64,000 nucleotides of DNA, taken from Bog-756 sp963806455 (GTDB lineage Bacteria > Actinomycetota > Acidimicrobiia > Acidimicrobiales > RAAP-2). Below are positions 1-7,918 of the stretch, piece by piece. The stretch spans positions 62,001 to 126,000 of the forward strand of contig CAWDXZ010000007.1 in assembly GCA_963806455.1 (NCBI GenBank), given 5' to 3'. The notes under the pieces were generated by a model. It was not told the DNA's origin and did no database searches. It worked only from the letters and a program-made list of their open reading frames with translations. Position 1 is the stretch's first letter. Every line of letters starts with the position of its first letter. The position numbers were made by a program, and so were the translations under genes.

Positions 1-726
1 CGACTCCGGATCGAGCTCGGCCAGCTCGGCGGCACGGTCGGCCGGCGTTCCGGCTCCCCGGAGGGTGAGCTTGACGGCGCCGGTGGTGACGTCGATCGGA
101 GTTCCGGGGACGGGGTCCGGGGTGCTCTCGGGCCGGACCGAGCGGATGAGGCCGACCGAGCCGAGCCGACCGTGGTGCAATCCTCGGAGTGCATCGGGCG
201 TGACCGCCGGCACGTTGAGGTTGAGCACGGTGGCGGGCGGCTGGGCCGCCAGGGCGGGAAGGACGGCCGTCGCCAGCCGCACCGGCGTCTCCCACGGAAT
301 GGGCTCGGGCCCCCAGGCGATGCTCACGGCCAGACCGCTGATGCCGAACTGCGCAGCCGTCAGCGTGGCCCCGATCGTCCCCGAGTGCAGGGCCGACCGG
401 CCGGCGTTGATGCCGTGGTTGATGCCCGAGACGACCAGGTCCGGCCGGGGCCCGAATCCATCGATGCAGGCGAGGATGACCGCCAGCGCCGGCGGCCCCT
501 CGATCCCGTAGACGGGAATATCCGCCAATCCGGGGATGTCCACCGCCTCGTAGGGGATCGACTCGCGTTCGTAGACCGGGCCCACGGCGGCCCCGGTCCC
601 ACTGTGGTCGGTGAGGGGGGCGACCACCACGAGCTCGTCGTCGCCGCAGGCCGAGACCAGGCCCCTGGCCAGGGCGCCGATGCCCGGGGCGAACACGCCG
701 TCGTCATTGGTGATCAGGATGCGCAT
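1..726 (-). CDS. surE: 5'/3'-nucleotidase SurE (C-terminus beyond window)
   Basis: Survival protein E family: a metal-dependent phosphatase that dephosphorylates nucleoside 5'/3'-monophosphates in the cytoplasm. The start ATG is at 724-726 on the minus strand and the frame stays open for 242 codons to the window edge, so the C-terminus is missing. The N-terminal ITNDDG motif (residues 5-10, metal ligands D8 and D9), S42 in PLTDHSGTG and N103 in SGINHGINAG match the family's metal and phosphate site. It is divergent from the aldose-1-epimerase gene with 156 bp between the starts. No SD sequence or -10 box is evident immediately upstream. Confidence 0.93.
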   Translation of the reverse strand, partial: MRILITNDDGVFAPGIGALARGLVSACGDDELVVVAPLTDHSGTGAAVGPVYERESIPYEAVDIPGLADIPVYGIEGPPALAVILACIDGFGPRPDLVVSGINHGINAGRSALHSGTIGATLTAAQFGISGLAVSIAWGPEPIPWETPVRLATAVLPALAAQPPATVLNLNVPAVTPDALRGLHHGRLGSVGLIRSVRPESTPDPVPGTPIDVTTGAVKLTLRGAGTPADRAAELAELDPES

Positions 727-882
727 GTCGACACGTTCCGTTCTGACCTGGAGTCGGGGCCACCCGCCGGCTGTGGGCGGCGCGGGTGGTATGCGAACGG
801 CGGCCCGCCGGGCCGATGCGCCCGTCGCCTACCATACCGGTCGGCATCGGCTGCTCCGGACGAGGGTCGACCCGACCACACC

Positions 883-1836
883 ATGACCCCCTCCCCAGTG
901 ACCGAAGGCCGACGGCCGGCCGAGACCACCACCGCCACCGGCGACCAGTGGGTGATCGGCCACGGCCACCAACGGGCGGTCGTCACCGAGGTGGGCGCCA
1001 CCCTCCGCTCGTTCACCACGGATGACCGGGCGGTGGTGGCCGGGTTCGGGCCGGACCAGTGGAGCAGGGGGGGCCGGGGCCAGGTGCTGGCGCCATGGCC
1101 GAACCGACTGGGAGAGGGACGGTACTCATTCGAGGGGGTGGAGGCTCAGGCGCCACTCGACGAGCCGTCGGCGGGGAACGCCATCCACGGCCTGGTCCGT
1201 TGGTTGCCGTGGCAGATGGTGGGCCGGGCGCAGAACCGGGTCACTCTGGCCTGCCAGCTCCATCCGTCGCCGGCCTACCCCTTTGCCCTACGGCTCAACG
1301 TCGAATACCGGCTGGGCCGGGACGGCCTGACGGTCGTGACCGAGGCGGACAACGTTGGCCAGGGCGATCTGCCGTTCGGACTCGGCTTCCATCCCTACCT
1401 GACCATCGGGACGGCCACTGTGGACAGCGTGCGTCTGCGCGTTCCCGCCTCCCAGCGGCTGGTCACCGACGATCGTGGACTGCCCACGGGTCGGGCACCG
1501 GTGAGGGGTACGGAGTTCGACTTCGATCCGGGTCGCCTGATCGGTGTGACCAAGCTCGACACCGGGTTCACCGGTCTCCATCGAGACGCCGACGGACGCG
1601 CCCGGGTGGAGCTCGACCATCCCGATGGTGCTGGCGGGACCACGGTGTGGGCCGACGACCGCTTCCCCTATTTCATGGTCTACACGGGCGATACTCTCGA
1701 TGTCGAGGAACGACGCACGGCACTGGCGGTGGAGCCGATGAGTTGCCCGCCCGACGCTTTCCGCTCGGGGGTGGACCTGGTCGTGCTCCGGCCCGGGGCC
1801 CGGTGGACCGGCTCGTGGGGGATCGCGCCCCGCTGA
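883..1836 (+). CDS. Aldose 1-epimerase family protein (GalM-like)
   Basis: Predicted cytoplasmic mutarotase interconverting alpha and beta anomers of aldoses; 317 residues, near the family's usual size. Visible family motifs are APWPNR (about 70), GNAIHG with the candidate catalytic His near 100, LGFHPYL with a second His at 170, and VEPMSCPPDAF with a candidate catalytic Glu near 284. ATG 883 was chosen because similarity begins soon after it; the open frame upstream is arginine-rich antisense of surE. A TACCAT hexamer at 830-835 could be the -10 box. The exact sugar substrate cannot be told from sequence. Confidence 0.88.
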   Translation: MTPSPVTEGRRPAETTTATGDQWVIGHGHQRAVVTEVGATLRSFTTDDRAVVAGFGPDQWSRGGRGQVLAPWPNRLGEGRYSFEGVEAQAPLDEPSAGNAIHGLVRWLPWQMVGRAQNRVTLACQLHPSPAYPFALRLNVEYRLGRDGLTVVTEADNVGQGDLPFGLGFHPYLTIGTATVDSVRLRVPASQRLVTDDRGLPTGRAPVRGTEFDFDPGRLIGVTKLDTGFTGLHRDADGRARVELDHPDGAGGTTVWADDRFPYFMVYTGDTLDVEERRTALAVEPMSCPPDAFRSGVDLVVLRPGARWTGSWGIAPR

Positions 1837-1947
1837 CCGGGCCCGGTGCCACGACCCCCGGCGGACGGTGGCCGTTCGGTGGTGGGTGGTAACTTCGTCT
1901 GGCGACGCGAAGCCGTGGTCTCGAGCAAGCACTCGCGAGTGGTCAGC

Positions 1948-2199
1948 ATGGACGATGGATCCGGAGACGGAAGGGACGAGCAGGACGACATCAAGGCGGC
2001 CGTGCTCGAGTTCGTTCGCCGTTGGCCGAGCCCGTACCCGAGCACAGCCCGGATCGCCCAGGCCATCGGGAAGCCCCCCGGCCTGGTCATCGAAGTACTG
2101 GCTCAGATCAGGGCCAGCGGTGAGTACCCGGACGTCGGGGCGGGCCCTCCGCCCGAGCCGGTTGCACCCCCACTGGAGACGTGGGATCGGGCGAATTAG
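1948..2199 (+). CDS. Hypothetical protein, possible winged-helix segment
   Basis: I do not recognise this 83-residue protein. Residues 14-50 (DDIKAAVLEFVRRWPSPYPS to ASGEYPD) read like a small helix-turn-helix: an amphipathic helix, then STARIAQAIGKPPGLVIEVL, the usual pattern of a recognition helix followed by a capping helix. The tail is proline-rich. The ATG at 1948 is preferred over an upstream in-frame start because the intervening residues look non-coding. It is convergent with the zinc-ribbon gene, 18 bp apart. A regulatory role is only inference. Confidence 0.5.
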   Translation: MDDGSGDGRDEQDDIKAAVLEFVRRWPSPYPSTARIAQAIGKPPGLVIEVLAQIRASGEYPDVGAGPPPEPVAPPLETWDRAN

Positions 2200-2217
2200 G
2201 TGCCCCGCCCGTCGCGT

Positions 2218-2487
2218 CTAGGTCGAGGTGTAGGTCCAACCGACCGGGGAGCGCTCCGACCACTCCGAGCGGCAGGACCGGCATTGCAGGAGCACGCTCG
2301 CCAGTGACGACCTGATGGGGCTCGTGTCGTCGCCCCGCACGATCAGCTTGGGGCTGTCGACCAGTCCACAGCGCGGGCACTTGGGGACCGCATCACTAGG
2401 TTCTATGGTGCCGACCTCTCCATGGAAGCTGCATACGGCATGACGGCCACCTGGCCACCGGTCCCACGTCACAATACTGCCGCGCAA
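2218..2487 (-). CDS. Small zinc-ribbon hypothetical protein
   Basis: An 89-residue frame with two CxxC knuckles, CPRCG near residue 38 and CRSCRSEW near residue 70, about 30 residues apart. That is the spacing of a rubredoxin-like zinc ribbon. The core between the knuckles (PKLIVRGDD, LLQCRSC) has beta-strand character. The true start may be downstream of the first ATG because the first 25 residues are unremarkable. Function is unknown; such ribbons occur in nucleic-acid-binding and in scaffold proteins. It lies beside the mobile region, so it may not be ancestral. Confidence 0.45.
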   Translation of the reverse strand: MRGSIVTWDRWPGGRHAVCSFHGEVGTIEPSDAVPKCPRCGLVDSPKLIVRGDDTSPIRSSLASVLLQCRSCRSEWSERSPVGWTYTST

Positions 2488-2631
2488 CGGGCCCGACGCG
2501 GCAACGACGAGAGCACACGCGGATTGTCGGGAAGAACCCGGTCAGGCCCGGATTGCCGGAGCACGCCAGCACGCCATACCCCCTGCGGCGTGGGACTCGT
2601 GCGCCCCAAGGTGGGCCGTGCGGTCTGTGAC

Positions 2632-2644
2632 TGGGGGCCGTGCG
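2632..2644 (+). repeat. 13-bp direct repeat, left copy
   Basis: TGGGGGCCGTGCG occurs here and again at 3919-3931 in the same orientation, bracketing the IS481-type element. The left copy lies 31 bp outside the left inverted repeat and the right copy 6 bp outside the right one, so it does not fit a simple target-site duplication. Confidence 0.5.
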
Positions 2645-2675
2645 TGTGTCTGGTTCCATCGGATAGTGGACAGCA

Positions 2676-2696
2676 TGTCCCACGACATCGTGGACA
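2676..2696 (+). repeat. Left terminal inverted repeat of the IS481-type element
   Basis: These 21 bases are the exact reverse complement of 3892-3912. The start codon of the transposase lies 18 bp inside. Confidence 0.85.
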
Positions 2697-2714
2697 CCTG
2701 CTCAGGTGGTGTCC

Positions 2715-3870
2715 ATGGACCGTACCCGTTACGCAGTCGATGCCGTGGTGCTGGAGGGTCGGTCGCTCAGATCGGTGGCCTCGTCGCTCGACATGTCGAA
2801 GGCGTGGGTGGCCAAGCAGGTCGTCCGATTCCACACCGGCGGCTACGAGGCACTCGTCCTCCGGTCGAAGGCTCCTCACCGACGTCCGTCGCAGACTGCC
2901 GTCGAGGTCGAGAACGAGATCGTGACCTTCCGCAAGCAGCTCGAGGAGGAGGGACTCGACGCCGGCCCGCTCAGCATCCAATACCACCTCGGCCATCGCC
3001 ACGGCGTGACACCCGGTCGATCCACCATCCACCGGGTGCTCGTGCGACGGGGGTTCGTCATCCCCCAACCCCAGAAGCGGCCGCGGACGTCCTGGACACG
3101 GTTCGAGTCGTCCCTGCCCAACGAGACCTGGCAGGCGGACATGACCCACTGGGCACTGGCCGATGGGACGAATGTGGAGATCCTCGACTTCGTCGACGAC
3201 TACTCCCGGATAGTGACGGCGGCCGTCGTGGTGCCGGTCGCGACCGCGACCGACGTGGTTGCCACCTTCTACCAGGGGGCATCGACCTGGGGGTTCCCCG
3301 CCACGGTGCTCACCGATATTCGGGTGCATCTTCACCGCCCAGTTCCGCAACGGCCGGTGCGGCTTCAAGACCGAGCTCACCACCTTGGGCATCACCATCA
3401 AGCGCGACAAGCCTTACCATCCCCAGACCCAGGGAAAGATCGAACGGTTCCACCAGACCCTCAAGCGCTGGCTACGCAAACGGGACCGGGCTGCCTCGAT
3501 TGCCGAGCTCCAGGGCCACGTCGACTCCTTCGTCCGCTACTACAACGGGACCCGGCCTCATTCCGCCCGGGCCATGGTCCCGCCCCGGCAGGCCTTCGAG
3601 GCGCTCACCAAGGCTGTCCCCGACCCGGCGAAGTACCCGATGGCTCCCCACACCCGGGTCCGCCACGACAAGATCGACAAGACCGGGGTCTTCACCCTGC
3701 GCCACGGAACCAAGCTCCACCACGTCGGCGTCGGCCGGGCGCACACAGGACGCAGGGTCATCGTCTTGGTCTGTGACCTCGACATCCGGGTCCTGAGCGA
3801 GGAGGGCGAGCTGCTCCGCCACCTCACGCTCGATCCCGGCCGGGACTACCAGCCGCTCGGGGGCGGCTGA
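2715..3870 (+). pseudogene. IS481-type DDE transposase, frameshifted
   Basis: Starting at ATG 2715, the N-terminal half carries a helix-turn-helix (SLRSVASSLDMSKAWVAKQV, residues 18-37) and the first part of the integrase core, with the first catalytic Asp in QADMTHW and the second in VLTD near 3318. The frame is then lost: a one-base excess at about 3318-3322 moves the rest (from CIFTAQFR) into the next frame. That part carries the catalytic Glu in GKIERFHQ and runs to the stop at 3868-3870. Restoring the frame gives about 385 residues, a normal IS481 transposase length. The shift could be decay, a sequencing indel or, less likely, programmed. Confidence 0.85.
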
Positions 3871-3891
3871 TCTACCCTTCGTAGGTTCGTC

Positions 3892-3912
3892 TGTCCACGA
3901 TGTCGTGGGACA
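3892..3912 (-). repeat. Right terminal inverted repeat of the IS481-type element
   Basis: Exact reverse complement of 2676-2696, 21 bp after the transposase stop codon. Confidence 0.85.
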
Positions 3913-3918
3913 GAACAA

Positions 3919-3931
3919 TGGGGGCCGTGCG
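3919..3931 (+). repeat. 13-bp direct repeat, right copy
   Basis: Second copy of TGGGGGCCGTGCG (first at 2632-2644). It runs straight into a tRNA-like minus-strand stretch at about 3932-3962, so this repeat could be the 3' end of a decayed tRNA gene; that reading is inference. Confidence 0.5.
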
Positions 3932-4311
3932 GGAACTTGAACCTACAACTACGGATTTGAGCGTGACCCGGGCGGGTCAGCGCTGACGACTGCTCACTGA
4001 TCGGAGCCGTCGCTAGCACCGATGGCCCCATCGTCGATCATCCGAAATCACGGGTTGCCGAGAAGTTGCCCAGAAGTTGCCCAACGGCGAGGGTTGACCC
4101 GGAAGCTCCGTACGTTCGCAAACATCGACGAGGAATTGGTTGAATGGGTGCGCGGCCCGGAACAGCAGTGACCGCTCGCAAGGCCATCGGGGCCGCGTTC
4201 ATCCGAGGTGCGTGGTGGGCCCGATGCGGCGCGACCTTGCTGCTCGGCGCGAGCGCGACGGGGAATGTGATAATAGTTCCCGTAGGGCATTCACGGAGGG
4301 CGGGTACGACT
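3932..4311. other. Gene-poor stretch between the IS481-type element and the membrane protein
   Basis: No convincing gene. On the minus strand 3932-3962 resembles a worn tRNA 3' half (T-loop-like GGTTCAAGT, preceded by CTCAAATCCG), but stems do not pair well. An exact 11-bp tandem duplication (AGAAGTTGCCC twice) sits at 4061-4082. A GATAAT hexamer at 4269-4274 followed by GGAGGG at 4295-4300 looks like the promoter and ribosome-binding site of the next gene. The base composition is visibly less GC-rich than in the right half of the window. Confidence 0.4.
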
Positions 4312-5616
4312 GTGGCTGCGGACTCTTCCCCAGGGACCGCCGAAGCCCCAGGGGAGCACCTGACGGGGCGCCGACCGGCTCGGCTGCCGTCATGGGCTTT
4401 TCCGGTGGCGCTTATCTGCGCGGCCTTCTTCTTTCGGATCTGGATCGGGCATCTCTTTAGCTATTACGGTGCCGACGCACCGAGCTACACGGTGCCAGCC
4501 CAGAATCTTGCCGCTGGTCATGGCTACTCGTTTTCCCAACACGCACCATACTTAGCCACAGACATTCGGCTTCCCGGTTATCCCGCCCTCCTCGCCGTGG
4601 CTTTCGTGATCAGCGATTCGCACTGGTCCGTGATCATCCTGAATTCGCTTCTCGGTGCCGTAAGTACATTCCTCGTCTGGTTGATCTCCCTGGAGCTGAA
4701 TCTCACGCGCACGCGCGCACTCTGGGCGACAGGGATTGCCGCTGCGTTCCTCTCCACAGCCTCGTTTGCCGGGGTCGCCGAAACCGAGAGTCTCTCGGTT
4801 CCCGGAGTCATGGCCTTCGTCTACCTTGTGCTACTGCGACCACCGAGATCGCGACGCATGCTGTTCGTGGGTGGCAGTTTGCTGGCGTGGCTGGTGGAGC
4901 TAACCCGAGACGAACTGGCGCTCTTTGTCGTTCTCGTCGCCATCGTCGCTGCACGGCGAGCCAACCTTCGGGCGCTCGCTTCAGTGGCACTTGTGATCTG
5001 TTTCCTGTTGGGCAGTGGGGCCTGGACGCTCCGCAACAACTTGCAGGTGCACCGCACCGAGTTAGTCGACTCCGTGAGGACCGACGAAGTCTTAGTGGCG
5101 AGTGTGAATGGGAATGAGGGAGGGAAGGTCTACAGGAAAGCTGGAAAGTTGCTCCACAATCCCGTGATCTCGCAGTCGGCGAGGACGGAGTATCAGAAGG
5201 AGGCTTACTCCTACATCAAAGACCGCCTGGTCCACCACTTTCCCACATACGTGCGGAGCAAGGTTACCTACTACGCCACCTCCCTATTCCCAGTTCCGAT
5301 CTACGGCGTGTCGTACAACACTTCGCTCAAGTTCCTGATGCGGTTCGGCTGGGCTGCCCTTCTCGCACTCGGCTATCTGTTCGCATTCGTGACGACACGG
5401 AGATGGTGGAAGTCGGGACGTCGAACCGAAGTGGTGTCAATCTGGCTGTTCCCCGTATTCATTCTGTGCTTCGAGGTGATCTTCCAAGACGAGTTCCGGT
5501 ACGTCTTGCCGGCGACCCTGCTATTGCTCCCACTGGTAGTCGAGGGAGTCGCGTACACAGTTCAGAGTGAGCGAGAGAAGTGGCGGCGTATCGGTGCCGG
5601 CGGTCCATCCCCTTGA
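4312..5616 (+). CDS. Polytopic membrane protein, glycosyltransferase-39-like
   Basis: A 434-residue integral membrane protein with about nine or ten hydrophobic helices (for example ALICAAFFFRIWI near 27, SLLGAVSTFLVWLISLEL near 113, WAALLALGYLFAFV near 345). The early loop GADAPSYTVPAQNLAAGHGY followed by RLPGYPALLAV matches the D-x-Y...P-G-Y pattern of dolichyl-phosphate-mannose mannosyltransferase-like (GT39/ArnT) proteins, which move sugars from polyprenyl-phosphate donors at the outer membrane face. GTG 4312 is chosen because GGAGGG lies 11 nt upstream; an upstream in-frame start at 4144 gives an unlikely arginine-rich leader. Composition differs from the housekeeping block, suggesting transfer. 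Substrate unknown. Confidence 0.7.
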   Translation: MAADSSPGTAEAPGEHLTGRRPARLPSWAFPVALICAAFFFRIWIGHLFSYYGADAPSYTVPAQNLAAGHGYSFSQHAPYLATDIRLPGYPALLAVAFVISDSHWSVIILNSLLGAVSTFLVWLISLELNLTRTRALWATGIAAAFLSTASFAGVAETESLSVPGVMAFVYLVLLRPPRSRRMLFVGGSLLAWLVELTRDELALFVVLVAIVAARRANLRALASVALVICFLLGSGAWTLRNNLQVHRTELVDSVRTDEVLVASVNGNEGGKVYRKAGKLLHNPVISQSARTEYQKEAYSYIKDRLVHHFPTYVRSKVTYYATSLFPVPIYGVSYNTSLKFLMRFGWAALLALGYLFAFVTTRRWWKSGRRTEVVSIWLFPVFILCFEVIFQDEFRYVLPATLLLLPLVVEGVAYTVQSEREKWRRIGAGGPSP

Positions 5617-5730
5617 TGGTGACTGAGAAAGGGATGGTTCAGGGATGGTCGGTGGATCCGCTGATGGGGTCAGGGCACGATCGTTCCTGACTTCATAGGC
5701 TGGTGGGTGCGCCTCAGCAGTGCGCGAACC

Positions 5731-5750
5731 TGTCAAGCGATTTGAGACAC
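5731..5750 (+). repeat. Left terminal inverted repeat of the IS3-type element
   Basis: Pairs with 7265-7285 with one gap and a few mismatches; shared blocks are TGTCA at the tip and TGAGACAC inside. Confidence 0.65.
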
Positions 5751-5754
5751 TTTC

Positions 5755-6771
5755 TTATGACGCCTTCTGTGCAAGCTCCACAACTGGCAGAGGTTCGTTG
5801 ATCCAGGCCATAGTCGGCAGCTTCGGAGGCTGGGGCCGGCGGTGGCAGAACCGCGCCGGGTTCGCTGCGTAGGCCGCATCGAGGGTCTCGGCCCGCTGGG
5901 ATCGAACTTCCTCCGTGGTGCCGTAGTGCACCGAGGCCGGCGTGTGGTAGCCGATGCCTGAGTGGCGGTGCTCGTGGTTGTAGTAAGCGAAGAACGCCTC
6001 GCAAAACGCCCGAGCGTCTTGGATGCAGCCGAACCGTTCGGGGAACGCCGGGCAGTACTTGAGGGTCTTGAACTGCGCCTCGCTGTAGGGATTGTCGTTG
6101 CTCACGTGCGGCCGGCTGTGGCTGCGGCCGATGCCCAAGAACGTGAGCAGCTCGGTCACCGGGTTCGACGTCATCGACGAGCCGCGATCGGCATGGATGG
6201 TGAGTTGGTCCGGCGGGACCTGGTGACGCGCCACGGCGTCGGCGATGAGCTCCTTGGCGAGCTCGCCTGACTCAGAGGGCGCCACACACCAGGCGACGAC
6301 GTAGCGGCTGAAGATGTCGAGCACGACGTAGAGGTCGTAGTACACGCCGCGTTGTGGACCCTTCAGCTTCGTGATGTCCCACGACCACACGACCAAGGGC
6401 GCGCCGGCGACGAGCTCGGGCTTGACCTTCGCCGGGTGCGTCGCCTGGCGGCGGCGCTCGCGCACCTCGCCCTGGGACCGCAGGATCCGGTAGTAGCTGG
6501 ACTCAGAAGCCAGGTAGACGCCTTCGTCGAGGAGGCTGAAGTAGACCTGGGCCGGCGAGCAGTCGGCGAAGCGAGCCGAGCGCAGCACCTCGAGCACGGC
6601 GTCGACCTCTTGGTCGCTGAGCTTGTTGGGCGGCGCGGGTCGGGGCTTGGGTTCCGTCGTGCGGCACGGCTTGAGCCGGCGGTAGTGGCTGGCTCGGGCC
6701 CGCCCGACGGCGGCACAGGCCGTCTTGGTGCCCAGAAGTGGCTCGACCACGGCGAAGCACTCGTCGATCAC
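5755..6771 (-). CDS. IS3-type transposase OrfB (DDE integrase core)
   Basis: A 338-residue transposase. An HTH_21-like segment is followed by the rve integrase core with the DDE triad: Asp in WSWDITKLKG, Asp in HADRGSSMTS and Glu in NPYSEAQFKTLKY. The C-terminal HEHRHSGIGYHTPASVHYG block is typical of IS3 OrfB. GTG at 6771-6769 overlaps the orfA stop (GTGA), so reinitiation could express OrfB; a -1 frameshift making an OrfAB fusion is the other family option. No premature stop. It acts with OrfA on the inverted repeats. Confidence 0.9.
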   Translation of the reverse strand: MIDECFAVVEPLLGTKTACAAVGRARASHYRRLKPCRTTEPKPRPAPPNKLSDQEVDAVLEVLRSARFADCSPAQVYFSLLDEGVYLASESSYYRILRSQGEVRERRRQATHPAKVKPELVAGAPLVVWSWDITKLKGPQRGVYYDLYVVLDIFSRYVVAWCVAPSESGELAKELIADAVARHQVPPDQLTIHADRGSSMTSNPVTELLTFLGIGRSHSRPHVSNDNPYSEAQFKTLKYCPAFPERFGCIQDARAFCEAFFAYYNHEHRHSGIGYHTPASVHYGTTEEVRSQRAETLDAAYAANPARFCHRRPQPPKLPTMAWINEPLPVVELAQKAS

Positions 6772-7214
6772 CGCCTCGGCCCCTCTTCGGACTGCTGGGT
6801 CGTCTCCGGAGTGCTCTGCGCCAGCAGCTGCGCCAAGAGCTCCGATGCTTTTCCCTGGGCCTCGAGCGCCGTGCGGTGTCGGCCCAGCTGGTCTTCGAGC
6901 TTGGCGTTGCGCCTGCGCACCAGGTCGAGCTCGCGCTCGGCCGCCGAGCGCTTCTTGCGGTGCTTGGGAGCCAGTCCCGACAAAGCACCGACGTCTCGAG
7001 CGCGCTGCCACTCGACGATGTGGCTCGAGTACAGGCCCTCTCGGCGCAACAGGGCGCCCTTGCCCCCGTCCTCGGTGATCCGTTCGTACTCTTCCAAGAT
7101 GGCCAGCTTGTAGTCGGCGCTGAACTGGCGCCGCTTCGGTCTGGCCGCCGGATTGTCTTCGGGCACGGTCCCATTCTGGGCGCGCTTCGTCACAGGTGCT
7201 GATGTCATGGTCAT
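6768..7214 (-). CDS. IS3-type transposase OrfA (HTH plus coiled coil)
   Basis: A 148-residue protein with an HTH_Tnp_1 domain (RRQFSADYKLAILEEYERIT, residues 27-46, then GALLRREGLYSSHIVEWQRA) that binds the IS ends, and a leucine-zipper-like coiled coil (ELDLVRRRNAKLEDQLGRHR, about 93-112) that multimerises with OrfAB. It ends in TGA overlapping the orfB GTG. Upstream starts are possible; the first 20 residues are low in information. Confidence 0.88.
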   Translation of the reverse strand: MTMTSAPVTKRAQNGTVPEDNPAARPKRRQFSADYKLAILEEYERITEDGGKGALLRREGLYSSHIVEWQRARDVGALSGLAPKHRKKRSAAERELDLVRRRNAKLEDQLGRHRTALEAQGKASELLAQLLAQSTPETTQQSEEGPRR

Positions 7215-7264
7215 TTGGTCTACGTGTTCCTGACTCGCCCTGGTGGGATGGTGGGCTACTGCAG

Positions 7265-7285
7265 GTGTCTCACGTCAGCCTGACA
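7265..7285 (-). repeat. Right terminal inverted repeat of the IS3-type element
   Basis: Partner of 5731-5750. The transposase remnant described next starts immediately outside it. Confidence 0.65.
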
Positions 7286-7462
7286 GACAGGGGTGTGGCA
7301 GTACTCGAACCCGCAGGCGGTATGAGCCCGCACATGGACGTCTACGACTTCGCCAGCGCGGTGTTTGCCGACCGAGAACACCTGGTTGGAAACGGTGATC
7401 ACCCCGACGGCCGAGACCACCCGGCTGACCCAGTCGTCGCCTGAGCGGTCCTCGTCGACCAT
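7286..7462 (-). pseudogene. C-terminal remnant of an IS481-like transposase
   Basis: The minus-strand frame reads WVSRVVSAVGVITVSNQVFS and VGKHRAGEVVDVHV. This is the small beta-rich C-terminal segment of IS481-type transposases (compare GVFTLRHGTKLHHVGVGRAH in the element at 2.7-3.9 kb). No catalytic core is present and the reading frame runs into the IS3 end, so an IS3 insertion or later deletion probably removed the rest. Assignment rests on pattern similarity only. Confidence 0.55.
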
Positions 7463-7532
7463 GCAACGGTCCAGGCGGAGCTTCGGAACATTCGGCTCCC
7501 TCGCCGTATGGAAGCGCTTGGGTCTGAACTGG

Positions 7533-7604
7533 TGCGCCCCCTGGGATTTGAACCCAGAACCTGCGGATTAAGAGTCCGTTGCTCTGCCGTTGAGCTAGAG
7601 GCGC
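7533..7604 (-). tRNA. tRNA-Lys (anticodon CTT)
   Basis: The full cloverleaf can be folded on the minus strand: acceptor GCGCCTC/GGGGCGC, D arm GCTC...GAGC, anticodon loop CTCTTAA giving CTT (codon AAG), T arm CTGGG-TTCAAAT-CCCAG. The CCA end is not encoded. Confidence 0.96.
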
Positions 7605-7662
7605 TCGTGCTTCAACCTAACCGGTGCGACGACGTCGCCCGGCTCGTTCCGTCGGTGACGAG

Positions 7663-7736
7663 GGTGACCGACGGGGCTCGAACCCGCGACCTCCGGGGCC
7701 ACATCCCGGCGCTCTGCCAACTGAGCTACGGCCACC
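7663..7736 (-). tRNA. tRNA-His (anticodon GTG)
   Basis: Minus-strand cloverleaf with acceptor GTGGCCG/CGGTCAC, anticodon stem CCGGG/CCCGG with loop ATGTGGC (GTG), and T arm GCGGG-TTCGAGC-CCCGT. It encodes the extra G-1 opposite C73 that histidyl-tRNA synthetase requires, which confirms the identity. Confidence 0.96.
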
Positions 7737-7798
7737 AAGGAGCCTCTAGTGTGACACAGACCGACGGGGGTCCGTCTGCGCACGGGCTCCCGGGCCTC

Positions 7799-7872
7799 GC
7801 CCCTGTAGCTCAACTGGATAGAGCAGGTGGTTTCTACCCATCAGGTTGCGGGTTCGACTCCTGCCGGGGGCG
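7799..7872 (+). tRNA. tRNA-Arg (anticodon TCT)
   Basis: Plus-strand cloverleaf: acceptor GCCCCTG/CGGGGGC, D arm GCTC...GAGC, anticodon stem GGTGG/CCATC with loop TTTCTAC (TCT, codon AGA), and T arm GCGGG-TTCGACT-CCTGC. Its 3' end faces a transposase remnant that begins about 45 bp downstream. Confidence 0.95.
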
Positions 7873-7918
7873 CTGACCAGGGAGAACGTCAAAATCCGAG
7901 GGTCGGAACGGACGGCAT

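Larger units (their letters stand above)
2676..3912 (+). mobile_element. IS481-family-like insertion sequence (1237 bp)
   Basis: Bounded by perfect 21-bp inverted repeats at 2676-2696 and 3892-3912, both starting TGTCC when read inwards. The repeat is itself an imperfect palindrome around an ACGA/TCGT core. Between the ends lies one transposase gene in the plus direction, broken by a frameshift. The size, single-gene structure and TGT termini fit the IS481 family. No short target duplication abuts the repeats. The copy is probably unable to transpose by itself because the catalytic triad is split between two frames. Confidence 0.85.
5731..7285 (-). mobile_element. IS3-family insertion sequence (about 1555 bp)
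   Basis: Two overlapping transposase genes (orfA, orfB) on the minus strand lie between imperfect inverted repeats: TGTCAAGCGATTTGAGACAC at 5731-5750 and the complement of 7265-7285, which reads inwards TGTCAGGCTGAC then GTGAGACAC. The ends begin TG and the size fits IS3. No clear 3-5 bp target duplication is visible at the ends. Both frames are intact, so this copy may be active. Confidence 0.85.

Noticed and set aside
172..882. Upstream extension of the aldose epimerase frame
   Set aside because: It runs antisense to surE and is arginine-rich; family similarity begins after ATG 883.
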